Part shown: positions 29,066-38,024 of the stretch, one piece after another | How the letters are laid out: every line of letters starts with the position of its first letter | Numbering within the stretch: the stretch's first letter is position 1 | Origin: Caulobacteraceae bacterium | Lineage (GTDB): Bacteria > Pseudomonadota > Alphaproteobacteria > Caulobacterales > Caulobacteraceae | Assembly (NCBI GenBank): GCA_003164925.1 | Contig: PLRV01000012.1 | Coordinates: 2,422 to 66,421 of the forward strand | Direction: 5' to 3' | DNA length: 64,000 nt | The notes under the pieces: model-generated | Database searches by the model: none | What the model was told of the DNA's origin: nothing | Seen by the model: the letters and a program-made list of their open reading frames with translations, nothing else | Program-made: the position numbers and the translations under genes

Positions 29066-30805
29066 GTGACGATCGTTCCGCCGTCTCGCGAAGAGTTGCG
29101 TGCTGAGCTTGCCAGGCTGCTGGCCAGCAAGGTCTTCGCGGCCTCGCGACGCTCTCGCCAATTGCTGGAATACTTCATCAACCAGCTACTACTGGGAACA
29201 GCGGACCAGTTGAAGGAGTACACAATCGGCGTGGATGTCTTTAATCGAGCGCCGTCCTACGACCCAAAGCTGGACACTATCGTGCGCACCGAGGTCTGGC
29301 GTCTGCGCAGTAAGCTATCGACCTATTACGGCGGCGAGGGCAAAGACAATCCGTTGCGCATCGGCTTCCGGCCTCGCTCGTTGGCGCCGCTCGCCGAATA
29401 CCGTTCGAGCGAAATTCCATCTGTGACGGGCTTGAGCGCTGGGCGCTCGTCTCAGCGCATCGCTGTGCTGCCGTTCGTCAGCATCGGCCGGAAGAACGAG
29501 GCTTTCAACGATGGCTTGGCGACGGACGTGATGGTCCGGCTCGGCGAACGCCGCGGCTTGCAGGTCATCTCGCGCACCTCGTCGTTCGCGTTCAAGGGGC
29601 AGAGCCGGAACGTGCGTGAGATCGCGGCGGGGCTGGACGCCAATCTGCTGGTGGAGGGCACTGTGCAGATGGACGAGCGCGAATTGCGCGTCACCACGCT
29701 GCTGACCGACGCCGCCAGCGGCGCTCATATCCACTCGGCTGCCTACGATCGGAAAACGGCGCCCTCGTTGCGCATGCAGCAGGACCTTGCCCGGCAAATC
29801 GCCCTGAACATAGATGGCGCGCTGGCGCAGCGGGCTGCCGAAACGGTGGGCGGCATACATCAAGGCGCCTACCTCGACTCTTTGATGCGGATGCGCTTCC
29901 AGTTCAAGTATCAGGCGGGCGCGGCGGCGGAACTGGCCGATTCCATCAAATTCTTCCAGGCGGCGGCGCAAGCGCAGCCGGGCAGCCGGCCGATACGCCG
30001 CGCCCTGTCCATCAGCGTCGGCACGTTTTTATCGCTTGGCGGGACCTCCATGTCGGACATGCCGCGACTGCTCGCGCAGGCTGCGCCTTCGAGCGATTAC
30101 GATGAAATGGTCCTGGAGGTGCGCGTTTGCGCGGGCATGGTCGCGATGTTCAAAGGCGAATATGGCGTCGCGGCTGAAATGCTGACGCGCGCGGTGGAGC
30201 TTCATCCCACCGACGCTATGGCGCATGTGGCTTTGGGCATCCTGCTGTTGCACGCGGGCAGGCTGGAAGAGGCGCTGCAGGCCATGACCACCGGTCAGAG
30301 CCTGGAGCCGTTATCGGCGATCAGCGCCGGTATGCTGGCGGTGGTCTTGTTCAGTTTGGGACGTCTCGACGCGGCTCGCGAACAGGCGACGCTTTGCCTG
30401 GCGCTGGATCCGAAAAATATGATGGCGCACGCGCTACTCGCCGACATCGATCTGGTCTGCGGTCGGCACGACGCGGCGTTGGACAAGTCATTCGAGCTTT
30501 GCCGAATGTCGAACGGACATCCGTTGGCCTTGGGAAAGCTGGGATATGTCTACGGGCTCGTAGGGAGGAGCGCCGACGTTCAAAGCATCCTCAGTACTCT
30601 GCTGGGTCAAGCCGACGAGCCGGGCCGGGTGGCGCCTTCCATCGCGCTCGCCTATCTGGGCCTGGGCGACACCAAGAAGGCGCTGATCTGGCTGCGTACC
30701 GCGGCTGAACGGAATTGCCTCGTCGACATGATCCCGAGCATGCCCTTCTACGACGCCTTGCGATCGGACCGGAAGTTCACGGCGCTGATACCCGAACTAA
30801 GCTGA
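29066..30805 (+). CDS. TPR protein with N-terminal DNA-binding-like and FlgO-like domains
   Basis: A 579-residue protein. Residues 5-90 (REELRAELARLLASKVFAAS, QLKEYTIGVDVFNRAPSYDP, IVRTEVWRLRSKLSTYY) match the N-terminal domain common to CadC/adenylate-cyclase-like TPR regulators. Residues 130-220 are FlgO/TolB-N-like (RIAVLPFVSIGRKNEAFNDG, LQVISRTSSFAFKGQSRNVR, LLVEGTVQMDERELRVTTLL). The rest is TPR helices (VELHPTDAMAHVALGILLLH). The GTG start is set by GGGGGAG upstream and the domain N-terminus. No membrane segment is seen. It directly precedes the TonB receptor gene and may regulate it. The direct target is unknown. Confidence 0.8.
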   Translation: MTIVPPSREELRAELARLLASKVFAASRRSRQLLEYFINQLLLGTADQLKEYTIGVDVFNRAPSYDPKLDTIVRTEVWRLRSKLSTYYGGEGKDNPLRIGFRPRSLAPLAEYRSSEIPSVTGLSAGRSSQRIAVLPFVSIGRKNEAFNDGLATDVMVRLGERRGLQVISRTSSFAFKGQSRNVREIAAGLDANLLVEGTVQMDERELRVTTLLTDAASGAHIHSAAYDRKTAPSLRMQQDLARQIALNIDGALAQRAAETVGGIHQGAYLDSLMRMRFQFKYQAGAAAELADSIKFFQAAAQAQPGSRPIRRALSISVGTFLSLGGTSMSDMPRLLAQAAPSSDYDEMVLEVRVCAGMVAMFKGEYGVAAEMLTRAVELHPTDAMAHVALGILLLHAGRLEEALQAMTTGQSLEPLSAISAGMLAVVLFSLGRLDAAREQATLCLALDPKNMMAHALLADIDLVCGRHDAALDKSFELCRMSNGHPLALGKLGYVYGLVGRSADVQSILSTLLGQADEPGRVAPSIALAYLGLGDTKKALIWLRTAAERNCLVDMIPSMPFYDALRSDRKFTALIPELS

Positions 30806-31170
30806 GTTTTGGCGCATGTTTGCCGAGGGTCACGTCCCGCTGCGCCGCGACCGTTGAGACCTTCTGTAACTTTCGCCGCCAACCGCAAGGACGCATGCTG
30901 CCCCGACAACGGCCAGGTTTGTCCATGGCTGAAAATGTGACCAACACACGCGGGGGATGGTGTGGCGAAATTTGTCTCGGGGCGGCTGGCGATTTTGGCA
31001 ATCGCGGGTGCGCGGGCCGCGCCGCACGCCTTTGCCGCCGCGCCGGCGCCCCGGACCTCGCCTCACCTTCCGTAACCCACGTGTATTTGCTGACCGCCCA
31101 AATTGGCTACGGGTGAGCTAAGGCTCCTCCGGCCGTTCTAAGAAAAAATCACCTCAGGGGGAAAACGATC
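30806..31170. other. Intergenic region before the TonB receptor (365 bases)
   Basis: It holds no gene I can support. A 37-codon GTG frame at 30962-31075 has a signal-peptide-like start (MAKFVSGRLAILAIAG) but nothing after it. The end of the region has the receptor's ribosome site AGGGGG, seven to eight bases before the ATG at 31171. The promoter of the receptor is expected here. Confidence 0.4.
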
Positions 31171-33558
31171 ATGGTATCCGTCATTCGCACTGCGCTCCGC
31201 CATCGCCGGAGCACCCGCTATCGCGCTTCCCTCGTCAGAACCGGCGTCTGCTTTGCCGCCCTGTGGGCGGGCGTCGCCCATGCCCAGGAAAATGGCGCCA
31301 AGGCGGGCGACCAGACCAATGCCATCCAGGAAGTGGTGGTCACGGCGCAGTTCCGCCAGCAGACTCAGCAAACCACGCCGCTCGCGATCACCGCCTTGAC
31401 CGCCCAGATGATGGACGCGCGCAACGAGTCCAGCATCATCGATGCGGCGACGCGCGTACCGAGCGTCACCCTGACGCAGGCCGGTTCCAACTTCGGCAAT
31501 ACGGCGACGGCCTCGATCCGCGGCGTCGGCCAGTACGATTCAAGCTTCGCGCTCGAACCCGGCGTGGGCATGTATATCGACGACGTCTACTACGGCGCCC
31601 TGTTCGGCTCCGCCTTCGATCTGCTTGACCTTTCCCGCGTCGAGGTGCTCCGGGGACCGCAGGGAACCCTCGCGGGCAAGAACTCCATCGGCGGCGCCAT
31701 CAAGCTGTTCTCGCAGCAGCCGGAGGGCAGCGGCGACGCCTATGTCGAGGCCGGCTACGGAAGCTACAACCGGACCAATCTACGCGCGGGGGCCGATGTC
31801 GCCCTGGTTCCGGACAAGCTGTTCGCGCGGGTGTCGGTCGCCTACAAGCGAGCAGACGGATACCTGACGGACTACGACTATGGGTGCCTTAACCCAAACT
31901 CGGGCGTTCCCGCCTACACCAACAGCAAGAACTGCGTCACCGGGCATGAGGGGGGTCAAGACCTCAAGGCAGGGCGCTTGGCCCTGCGCTGGATCGCCTC
32001 ACCGGATATCGAAGATAACCTCGCCGTCACCGTTTCGGACGATGATTCCGAAGCGCCGGCCAACAAGCTGATCTACGCCAACGACCCGGCGGCTTCCGTC
32101 AACGGCGTGCCTTATGACAGCCGGTTCCTGACCGGCGCGCATTCCTATTCGAGCTATGCGAGCTACATGGGTGCGCCGGCGGACGCCGCCGCCTTTACCG
32201 TTCCGCGCCTCAGCACTGCCCTTTTCGCTGGCGTCAGCAATAATTTCTCAGCCAACTTCCACGGGGTAACCCTGAAATCGATCACCGCCTATGAGCACAG
32301 CGAGGGCGCCTATGGCGTCGACAGCGACGCCTCTCCAGTCGCCGTTCAAACTTCCTACAATACCGAGAAATACAACCAGTTCACTCAGGAGCTCAGGCTC
32401 AGCGGTCTATCGTTGTCCAACCGCCTGGACTGGACGGTGGGCGGTTACTACTACCACGCTACGGCCTTGGCTGGAGGCCGCCTCGATCTTCAAGCCTCCG
32501 GTCTTGATTTCCTGGAGCGGGATCCGGTCGTTTCCGACAGCAAGGCGGTCTTCGCCCATGGCATCGTCAAGATCACCGACGACCTGAAATTCATCGCCGG
32601 AGTCCGCTATAACGACGACGCCAAGAGCTACACCTTCAATCGCCTCAATCCGGACGGCAGCATCCCGTCCTGCGCGGTGTTCTTTCCCGGGTGTACGCCG
32701 AACTATGAGCTGATCGGCATGGCGAACCAGACGGGCCGTTATGCGGGAAACCATGTCGATTTCCGTGTCGGGCTGGAGGAACAATGGACTCCGACCACCA
32801 TGGGCTACGCCCAGGTTTCCTCGGGATATAAGGAAGGCGGCATTAATCCCCGCCCGTTCTTCCCTAGCCAAATCACCTCGTTCGGGCCTGAGGAGCTCAC
32901 CGCTTATGAGGTCGGACTGAAGAACGATCTGTTCGATCGGCGGTTGCGGCTGAACCTGTCCGCCTATCACAACGTCTATGACAACATACAACTCACCCTG
33001 CTGACCTGTGACGCCTTTTCGCCTTTCCCCGGCGCCCCCTGCGCCATGCCGGTCAACGGCGGAAACGCGGACATAAACGGGGTGGAGTTGGAAACCGAGT
33101 TTCGTCCGATCTCCCGCCTCACCATCGACGGCTCGGCTAGCGCTCTTGAGTTCAACTATACGCGGCTGGCCCTGGGCACGGGCATCACCGACGGCATGAT
33201 CACGCCCTATACCCCCAAGCTGAAACTCAGCGCGGGTATACAATATGCCTTCGATCTGGGAAAGAACGGCGTGATCACGCCGCGCCTGGACTGGACTTAT
33301 CAAGGCAATATGTACACAAGCAGTGTTAATGCTTCTACAAATCTGGTGTCAGCTTACAATTTGACCAACTTTAGCCTCGCTTGGCAGCCAAACGACAGCG
33401 CGTGGTCTGTTCGTCTTTCGGTCAATAACGTGTTCAACGAGTTCTATTACGTCAACAGCCTGGACCAAAACTTGCAAAGCCAGGGCGGCTACATTACCGG
33501 CCAACCGGGCGCTCCGCGCGAAGCTTTGCTGACGGTCCGGCGGCGTTTCTCGCTCTGA
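31171..33558 (+). CDS. TonB-dependent outer-membrane receptor
   Basis: A 795-residue receptor: signal peptide (CFAALWAGVAHAQ), TonB-box-like IQEVVVTAQ, plug domain (IRGVGQYDSSFALEPGVGMY, IDDVYYGALFGSAFDLLDLS, RVEVLRGPQGTLAGKNSIGG, AIKLFSQQP), then a 22-strand barrel ending in ALLTVRRRFSL with the terminal aromatic. The plug resembles the CirA/FyuA-like group that in sphingomonads and caulobacters imports aromatic or other plant-derived molecules as well as iron chelates. It lies between a TPR regulator and an NTF2-like periplasmic protein, and upstream of the P450-LigAB genes on the other strand. An aromatic substrate is plausible but unproven. Confidence 0.93.
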   Translation: MVSVIRTALRHRRSTRYRASLVRTGVCFAALWAGVAHAQENGAKAGDQTNAIQEVVVTAQFRQQTQQTTPLAITALTAQMMDARNESSIIDAATRVPSVTLTQAGSNFGNTATASIRGVGQYDSSFALEPGVGMYIDDVYYGALFGSAFDLLDLSRVEVLRGPQGTLAGKNSIGGAIKLFSQQPEGSGDAYVEAGYGSYNRTNLRAGADVALVPDKLFARVSVAYKRADGYLTDYDYGCLNPNSGVPAYTNSKNCVTGHEGGQDLKAGRLALRWIASPDIEDNLAVTVSDDDSEAPANKLIYANDPAASVNGVPYDSRFLTGAHSYSSYASYMGAPADAAAFTVPRLSTALFAGVSNNFSANFHGVTLKSITAYEHSEGAYGVDSDASPVAVQTSYNTEKYNQFTQELRLSGLSLSNRLDWTVGGYYYHATALAGGRLDLQASGLDFLERDPVVSDSKAVFAHGIVKITDDLKFIAGVRYNDDAKSYTFNRLNPDGSIPSCAVFFPGCTPNYELIGMANQTGRYAGNHVDFRVGLEEQWTPTTMGYAQVSSGYKEGGINPRPFFPSQITSFGPEELTAYEVGLKNDLFDRRLRLNLSAYHNVYDNIQLTLLTCDAFSPFPGAPCAMPVNGGNADINGVELETEFRPISRLTIDGSASALEFNYTRLALGTGITDGMITPYTPKLKLSAGIQYAFDLGKNGVITPRLDWTYQGNMYTSSVNASTNLVSAYNLTNFSLAWQPNDSAWSVRLSVNNVFNEFYYVNSLDQNLQSQGGYITGQPGAPREALLTVRRRFSL

Positions 33559-33591
33559 CTTACACCTCTGACGACCGGATAGGAGACCATT

Positions 33592-34185
33592 GTGTGGCTT
33601 AATGAGACTATCGGAATCCCGCATCTGCGGCGGACTTGCGTTATTGCCGCAGCGGCGATGGCGGTGTTGTCCGGATCGGCTCACGCCGCGGCGACCGCCG
33701 CCGATGAACCGGTTTTCATGGCGCAGGAATTCCATAAGGACTGGGCGAACGATCAGGCCTACATGGACAAGCTGGCCCATGACGCCAATCCTCAATACCA
33801 GGCCAACAAGCGCCTGGTGCTGGATTTCGAGGCCGCATTGGAGCATGCGCAGACCGTCAAGGACGGCGAGCCGGGCAGTTTCGATGAGGTCGTGGAAAAG
33901 TATTTGACGCCCGACTACGTCCAGTATGACCCCATGTTTCCGCCGGGTCGCGATGGCCTGCTGGGATTCTTTAAAATGGTCCAGAAGAGCGGGGAAAAGG
34001 TCTCTCACCCGCCGGTGATGTTGGTGGCGCAGGCCGACTGGGTGGTGTTGACCATGATGCGGCCGCCATTGCCCGACCCGGCTGATCCATCGAAAACCTA
34101 TACCGCCTATAGGATCGCGATCTGGAAAATTTGCGGCGCCAAGATATGCGCGCATTTGGGTCCGGATTTGAAGCAGGCGCACTGA
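33592..34185 (+). CDS. Exported NTF2/SnoaL-like protein
   Basis: A 197-residue protein. The signal peptide (CVIAAAAMAVLSGSAHA) precedes a SnoaL-like domain: KRLVLDFEAALEHAQ, GSFDEVVEKYLTPDYVQYDP, GRDGLLGFFKMVQKSGEKVS, VMLVAQADWVVLTMMRPPLP and an unusual C-terminal cysteine pair (ICGAKICAHLG). The GTG start follows AGGAGACC. It follows the TonB receptor by 33 bases and is probably co-transcribed. SnoaL folds serve as binding proteins, cyclases or isomerases; here a periplasmic role on the imported ligand is likely, function unknown. Confidence 0.75.
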   Translation: MWLNETIGIPHLRRTCVIAAAAMAVLSGSAHAAATAADEPVFMAQEFHKDWANDQAYMDKLAHDANPQYQANKRLVLDFEAALEHAQTVKDGEPGSFDEVVEKYLTPDYVQYDPMFPPGRDGLLGFFKMVQKSGEKVSHPPVMLVAQADWVVLTMMRPPLPDPADPSKTYTAYRIAIWKICGAKICAHLGPDLKQAH

Positions 34186-34375
34186 GTCTTTGGCAGGGGT
34201 GTCGGAAACGCCCCGTCTGGGGGTTCTCGATGCTCATGCCTCGGGCGCCCCCGTAGGCTACGCGCTACGCCGCCGGGTGACTGCAAACGCCAGCGCCGAG
34301 GGGCCAACTTTCAACGCGAAAGAGGGGGACAGCGTCAGGTGCTCGCCCGCAAAGCCAATGAGCGCATCGACGGCT

Positions 34376-35212
34376 TCAGCGGCTCGGTTCCAGGGCAAGC
34401 AGGCAGGCGGCGGTGTTTGAAATCGGGATGTGATAGTTCTGATAGACCTGACGCACCGGCCCGCCAAGCGCGGCGCGCATGGCCACCCACATCAGCAACT
34501 CGACACCCTGAGTGCCGGCCTGCTCGACCACATCCAGGACCGAGTAGCGACTGAGTCGTTCCGGCTGGGTCACCAGTTCCTCCAGGAAAGCCGTGTCGAA
34601 GGCCTTATTGATGAAGCCGGCGCGCTCGCCGTCGAGCTGGTGCGACAGCCCGCCGCTGCCGATGACCAGGACGCGGCGATCCGAGGGATCGGCCGCGATC
34701 GCCTCGCCGATCGTGCGGCCCAGATTGAAGCACCTGTGGATGGACGGCAGCGGATGCTGAACGGTGTTGATCGCTACCGGTACGATCGGAATGGTCACGC
34801 CGTCTGGCCAGAGCATTTTTAACGGCAGCGCAAAGGCGTGATCGACCAGCATTTCCTGGCAGGTGGTCAGGTCGAACTCGTTGGCGATCAGGTGGTTGAT
34901 GATGCGCCAGGACAGCGCGGGATCGCCTGGAAAAGGCGCGCTGACAGGGAGCCCCCAGCCTTCGTCGGCATTGAGATAGGCCGGAGCGGCGCCTACGGCG
35001 AAGGTCGGCATCTTGTCGAGGAAGAAGTTCAGCCCGTGGTCGTTGTAGAAAATGACCACCGCGTCCGGCCGGACGCTATCGATCCAAGCCCTGGCCGGAG
35101 CGAGCCCCTTGAAGAACGGCTCCCAGTAGGGATCCGCCTGCATGTTCTTGGCCATGGCCAGGCCCAAAGCCGGGACGTGAGACACGCCGATGCCGCCGAC
35201 GATCGTCGCCAT
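34376..35212 (-). CDS. LigB-type extradiol ring-cleavage dioxygenase, catalytic subunit (paralogue 1)
   Basis: A 278-residue catalytic subunit of the type II extradiol family. Iron ligands matching LigB are His in GVSHVPALG, His in FYNDHGLNFF and Glu in GVELLMWVAMRAAL. IGSGGLSHQLDGERAGFINK is the family signature. It is the third gene of a P450-ligA-ligB operon and starts two bases after the ligA stop. The second LigB (50878) lies in the protocatechuate operon and has clear differences, so this copy probably takes a different catechol (for example gallate, 3-O-methylgallate or a P450 product). Exact substrate unknown. Confidence 0.88.
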   Translation of the reverse strand: MATIVGGIGVSHVPALGLAMAKNMQADPYWEPFFKGLAPARAWIDSVRPDAVVIFYNDHGLNFFLDKMPTFAVGAAPAYLNADEGWGLPVSAPFPGDPALSWRIINHLIANEFDLTTCQEMLVDHAFALPLKMLWPDGVTIPIVPVAINTVQHPLPSIHRCFNLGRTIGEAIAADPSDRRVLVIGSGGLSHQLDGERAGFINKAFDTAFLEELVTQPERLSRYSVLDVVEQAGTQGVELLMWVAMRAALGGPVRQVYQNYHIPISNTAACLLALEPSR

Positions 35213-35214
35213 GG

Positions 35215-35571
35215 TTATAGCCCCGCCTGGAGTAATTTGGCTTTGAAGTCATCGACGCTCAGCCCAGTCTGCTGGGCGCCGATGTCCTGAACATTCAAGC
35301 CGAGCATGCCGATAAGTTTAGCCAGATAGTATATATTTCCACCGGCTCTAATCATGCTCAGAGCATTTCTAGACTTGACGGCCTCTATTTGCCCAGAAGA
35401 CAGGTTGAACCGGTTGCAGTACCCGTTTTCATCGGCCAGAAACGCCGCCCGGTTGGCGGCGTCATTGAACGAGTAGCACATCTTGTTCAGCGCATAGCCC
35501 TTCATGGCTTCAGCGCCGTCAAATACGATTGTGCCACTGATGGCGCGGGGCGTTTGGGGCTCGGTCATCAT
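35215..35571 (-). CDS. LigA-type extradiol dioxygenase small subunit (paralogue 1)
   Basis: A 118-residue alpha subunit. LigA caps the active site of LigB in the alpha2beta2 enzyme. Segments ALNKMCYSFNDAANRAAFLA, DENGYCNRFNLSSGQIEAVK, SRNALSMIRAGGNIYYLAKL and GLNVQDIGAQQTGLSVDDFK all match. It starts 11 bases after the P450 stop and ends two bases before ligB, giving tight operon spacing. Two adjacent ATGs (35571, 35568) are possible starts. The presence of a separate small subunit argues against a gallate dioxygenase of the fused type. Confidence 0.88.
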   Translation of the reverse strand: MMTEPQTPRAISGTIVFDGAEAMKGYALNKMCYSFNDAANRAAFLADENGYCNRFNLSSGQIEAVKSRNALSMIRAGGNIYYLAKLIGMLGLNVQDIGAQQTGLSVDDFKAKLLQAGL

Positions 35572-35581
35572 GCGTTGTCCG

Positions 35582-36745
35582 TCAATGGGTTTGGAGCAAC
35601 AGCTTAAGGGGACTGCGAAAGGTCGATGACGGCATCCACGACAGCGACGACTCGACTCGGCGGAATTCCGGAAGAATCTTGAAAAATTCCTCGAAGATCA
35701 GCCGGGTCGCCAGCTTGGCGATCGCCGCGCCGAGGCAGGCATGGACGCCGCCGCCGAAGCCGAGGTGCCCCATCGGCTTTCGGTCGATGTCATAGACGTC
35801 TGGGTTGGGGAATTTTCGCGGGTCGCGGTTGGCCGCCCCATAGACCAGGCAGACAAAGTCGCCGGCCTTCATCCTCTCCCCGTGCAAGTCCACATCCGTG
35901 ACCAGCCGTCGCTTGAAGCGTTGCGCCGAGGTATTGAACCGAAGGGATTCGTCGATGGCCTGGGGGATCAGGGCGGGGTCGGCCGCCAGCCGGGCGCGCG
36001 CTTCGGGATGATCGGCCATGTTTAGCGCGAACATGGTGAGAAATCCGCCGAGCGATTCGATTCCGGCCATGATCAAGGTGGTGGTGGTCAGCAGCACTTC
36101 GCGTTCGCTCAACCGATCGCCGTCGATTTCGGCGATGCTGAATTGAGAAATGAGGTCGCCCGTGGGTTCCGCGCGCCGCATGGCGATGACTTCGCCCGCG
36201 TAGCGCTGCATCCATTCGTAGGCCGCGATGTGCTCGGGTCCCTTTTGCCGGGTGAGCGGGTCCGATTGCACCATCAGCACGGCCTTTTCGCGCACGATCG
36301 CCTCGTTGCCCGGCGGCAGGCCCAGCAACTTGAAGAGCACGCTGGCGGTCGCCTTTGAGGAGACGTCGTCGACGAAATCGAACTGCGGTTGGTCGACGAC
36401 CGACTGCACGCGGTCACGCGCGGTGACGCGAATATCGTTCTCAAGATAGTCCAGGTTTCGCTTCATGAACGCATGCTGGACCAGTCTGCGCAGGCGGTCG
36501 TGCCGCGGCGGATCGGTGGTGCCGAGCGTGGCGCCGGCGCGCTGCGGCAACTCGTCCATGAGGTTGCCCGATGCCGAGGAATAGACCTCAAAATCGGACA
36601 AGGCGTGGGCGCAGTCGTCGTAGCGGGTCAGGACCCACATTCCGGCCTGTTCAGACCAGAAGCACGGGTGTTCTTCGCGAAGGGCCGAGTAGACGCCGAA
36701 AGGATCGGAATCGAGCGTCGGAGAATAGGGATCAAACACGGTCAT
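35582..36745 (-). CDS. Cytochrome P450 (candidate aromatic hydroxylase/O-demethylase)
   Basis: A soluble 387-residue bacterial P450. I-helix LIMAGIESLGGFL, K-helix ExxR as ESLRF, and haem-thiolate loop GFGGGVHACLG near the end are visible. The acid-alcohol pair in the I-helix is Glu-Ser rather than the usual Asp/Glu-Thr. No ferredoxin or reductase gene is adjacent, so electrons must come from elsewhere. The gene heads an operon with ligA and ligB and is divergent from an AraC regulator. The simple reading is that it makes the catechol that LigAB cleaves, by hydroxylation or O-demethylation. Start set at the ATG 36745, after GGGAGTGAAGAG; the upstream open frame lacks family sequence. Confidence 0.9.
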   Translation of the reverse strand: MTVFDPYSPTLDSDPFGVYSALREEHPCFWSEQAGMWVLTRYDDCAHALSDFEVYSSASGNLMDELPQRAGATLGTTDPPRHDRLRRLVQHAFMKRNLDYLENDIRVTARDRVQSVVDQPQFDFVDDVSSKATASVLFKLLGLPPGNEAIVREKAVLMVQSDPLTRQKGPEHIAAYEWMQRYAGEVIAMRRAEPTGDLISQFSIAEIDGDRLSEREVLLTTTTLIMAGIESLGGFLTMFALNMADHPEARARLAADPALIPQAIDESLRFNTSAQRFKRRLVTDVDLHGERMKAGDFVCLVYGAANRDPRKFPNPDVYDIDRKPMGHLGFGGGVHACLGAAIAKLATRLIFEEFFKILPEFRRVESSLSWMPSSTFRSPLKLLLQTH

Positions 36746-36876
36746 CTCTTCACTCCCCACCTCTGCCCTCTGAGTTCCGGGCAGATCGTAGCTGGAAGCT
36801 AGCTGACTGGGCAGGCGAGGGGAATGGACAACCGCACCATTTTTTTGCACTATCCAGTCATCCTTCCCAGCGCACG

Positions 36877-37827
36877 ATGCATAATTCGGCCTCCGAAATG
36901 ACTCCCCGCGTCGCCCAAAAATCCATTCCGTCTTTTGTATTATATGGTGAAACTAGCCAGACGACCCAAGTCGACGATTTTCATATAGAACGGCTCAGCG
37001 CGCGCAGCCTTATGTACAATTGGGAGATCGACGCCCATCGGCACGGCGGCCTGAATCAGATTTTCGTCCTGTCGTCAGGGCAGATCACCGCCTCCATAGA
37101 TGGCGCGACCAGCCAGTCGAACGCGCCGGTCGCCTTGACCATTCCGTCGCAGTGCGTGCACGCCTTCCGCTTTTCCGCCGGCTCGGAAGGTTTCGTGATC
37201 ACCCAGCCGCGCGGGCGCGAATGGCAGGACATTCTGTTCAGCGGTCCGCTTCGGATCGAGATGACCGCCGACCATCCCGACCTTGGACGGCTGCTCTCGA
37301 TCCTGGAGCTGCTATTCGACGAGTACGGACGGTCGGATTCGAGCGCAACGGCGGTCAGCCTGTCCTTGCTGAACGCGGCCCTGGCGGTGTTCGCCCGCAT
37401 CAACCATACCAGTTGGCGAACGGGCTCGCCCATGGGCCGGCGCGTGCTGCAGTACGCCGCTTTCGAAGGCCTGGTCGATGCGCACTTCCTCGACCACTGG
37501 CCGATCCGGCGTTACGCCTCGACGCTAAATCTCAGCGAAAGCACCCTGGACCGGCTGTGCCGCACCTATGGCGGCCGCACGGCGTTTCAGACGGTGCAGG
37601 ACCGGGTGCTGCTCGAGGCCAAGCGTCTGTTGATCTACACCCCATCCTCGATCGCGGTCGTGGCGCAGCGATTGGGTTTTGCGGATCAGGCCTATTTCTC
37701 CCGTTTCATTCGCGCTCGGACTGGTGGTCCTCCATCGGACCTCCGCCGCGATCTGCGCGCCGAACTGGACGAACCGTCAGCGGTCGAGGCGCCTCCGACT
37801 GTCGGGACGGTTAGGCGGCCTGGCTAA
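36877..37827 (+). CDS. AraC-family regulator (PobR-like), divergent from the P450 operon
   Basis: A 316-residue AraC protein. The cupin-like N-terminal domain (SIPSFVLYGETSQTTQVDDF, YNWEIDAHRHGGLNQIFVLS) is followed by a C-terminal double helix-turn-helix (RRYASTLNLSESTLDRLCRT, LLIYTPSSIAVVAQRLGFAD, QAYFSRFIRARTGGPPSDLR). It resembles the second AraC protein at 41390, which shares the IPSFxLYGE opening. This group regulates 4-hydroxybenzoate and other aromatic acid genes. It probably controls the divergent P450-ligA-ligB operon and perhaps itself. The frame is open upstream, and the ATG at 36877 is the first that fits; MTPRVAQK at 36898 is an alternative. Confidence 0.9.
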   Translation: MHNSASEMTPRVAQKSIPSFVLYGETSQTTQVDDFHIERLSARSLMYNWEIDAHRHGGLNQIFVLSSGQITASIDGATSQSNAPVALTIPSQCVHAFRFSAGSEGFVITQPRGREWQDILFSGPLRIEMTADHPDLGRLLSILELLFDEYGRSDSSATAVSLSLLNAALAVFARINHTSWRTGSPMGRRVLQYAAFEGLVDAHFLDHWPIRRYASTLNLSESTLDRLCRTYGGRTAFQTVQDRVLLEAKRLLIYTPSSIAVVAQRLGFADQAYFSRFIRARTGGPPSDLRRDLRAELDEPSAVEAPPTVGTVRRPG

Positions 37828-38024
37828 GATGGGTTCGGTTTCATTTTAAGCCGCCAGTTACGCCGCCAGTTTGCGCCGTCAGTTTGCGCCGGGGGTCATC
37901 TCGCCGAGCGGTCCGCCATGGTGTAGATACGCCGGGGCCTCGCGACGCTAAGGCTCCAAGGGGCGGGCCGCCGCCCTCGCCGACGTTTTTCGCTTGAGCC
38001 GTCCGCACGGGTCTGGAGAGGCAT

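Noticed and set aside
30962-31075. 37-codon GTG frame with a signal-peptide-like start upstream of the TonB receptor
   Set aside because: Nothing recognisable follows the hydrophobic start; too short to support as a gene.
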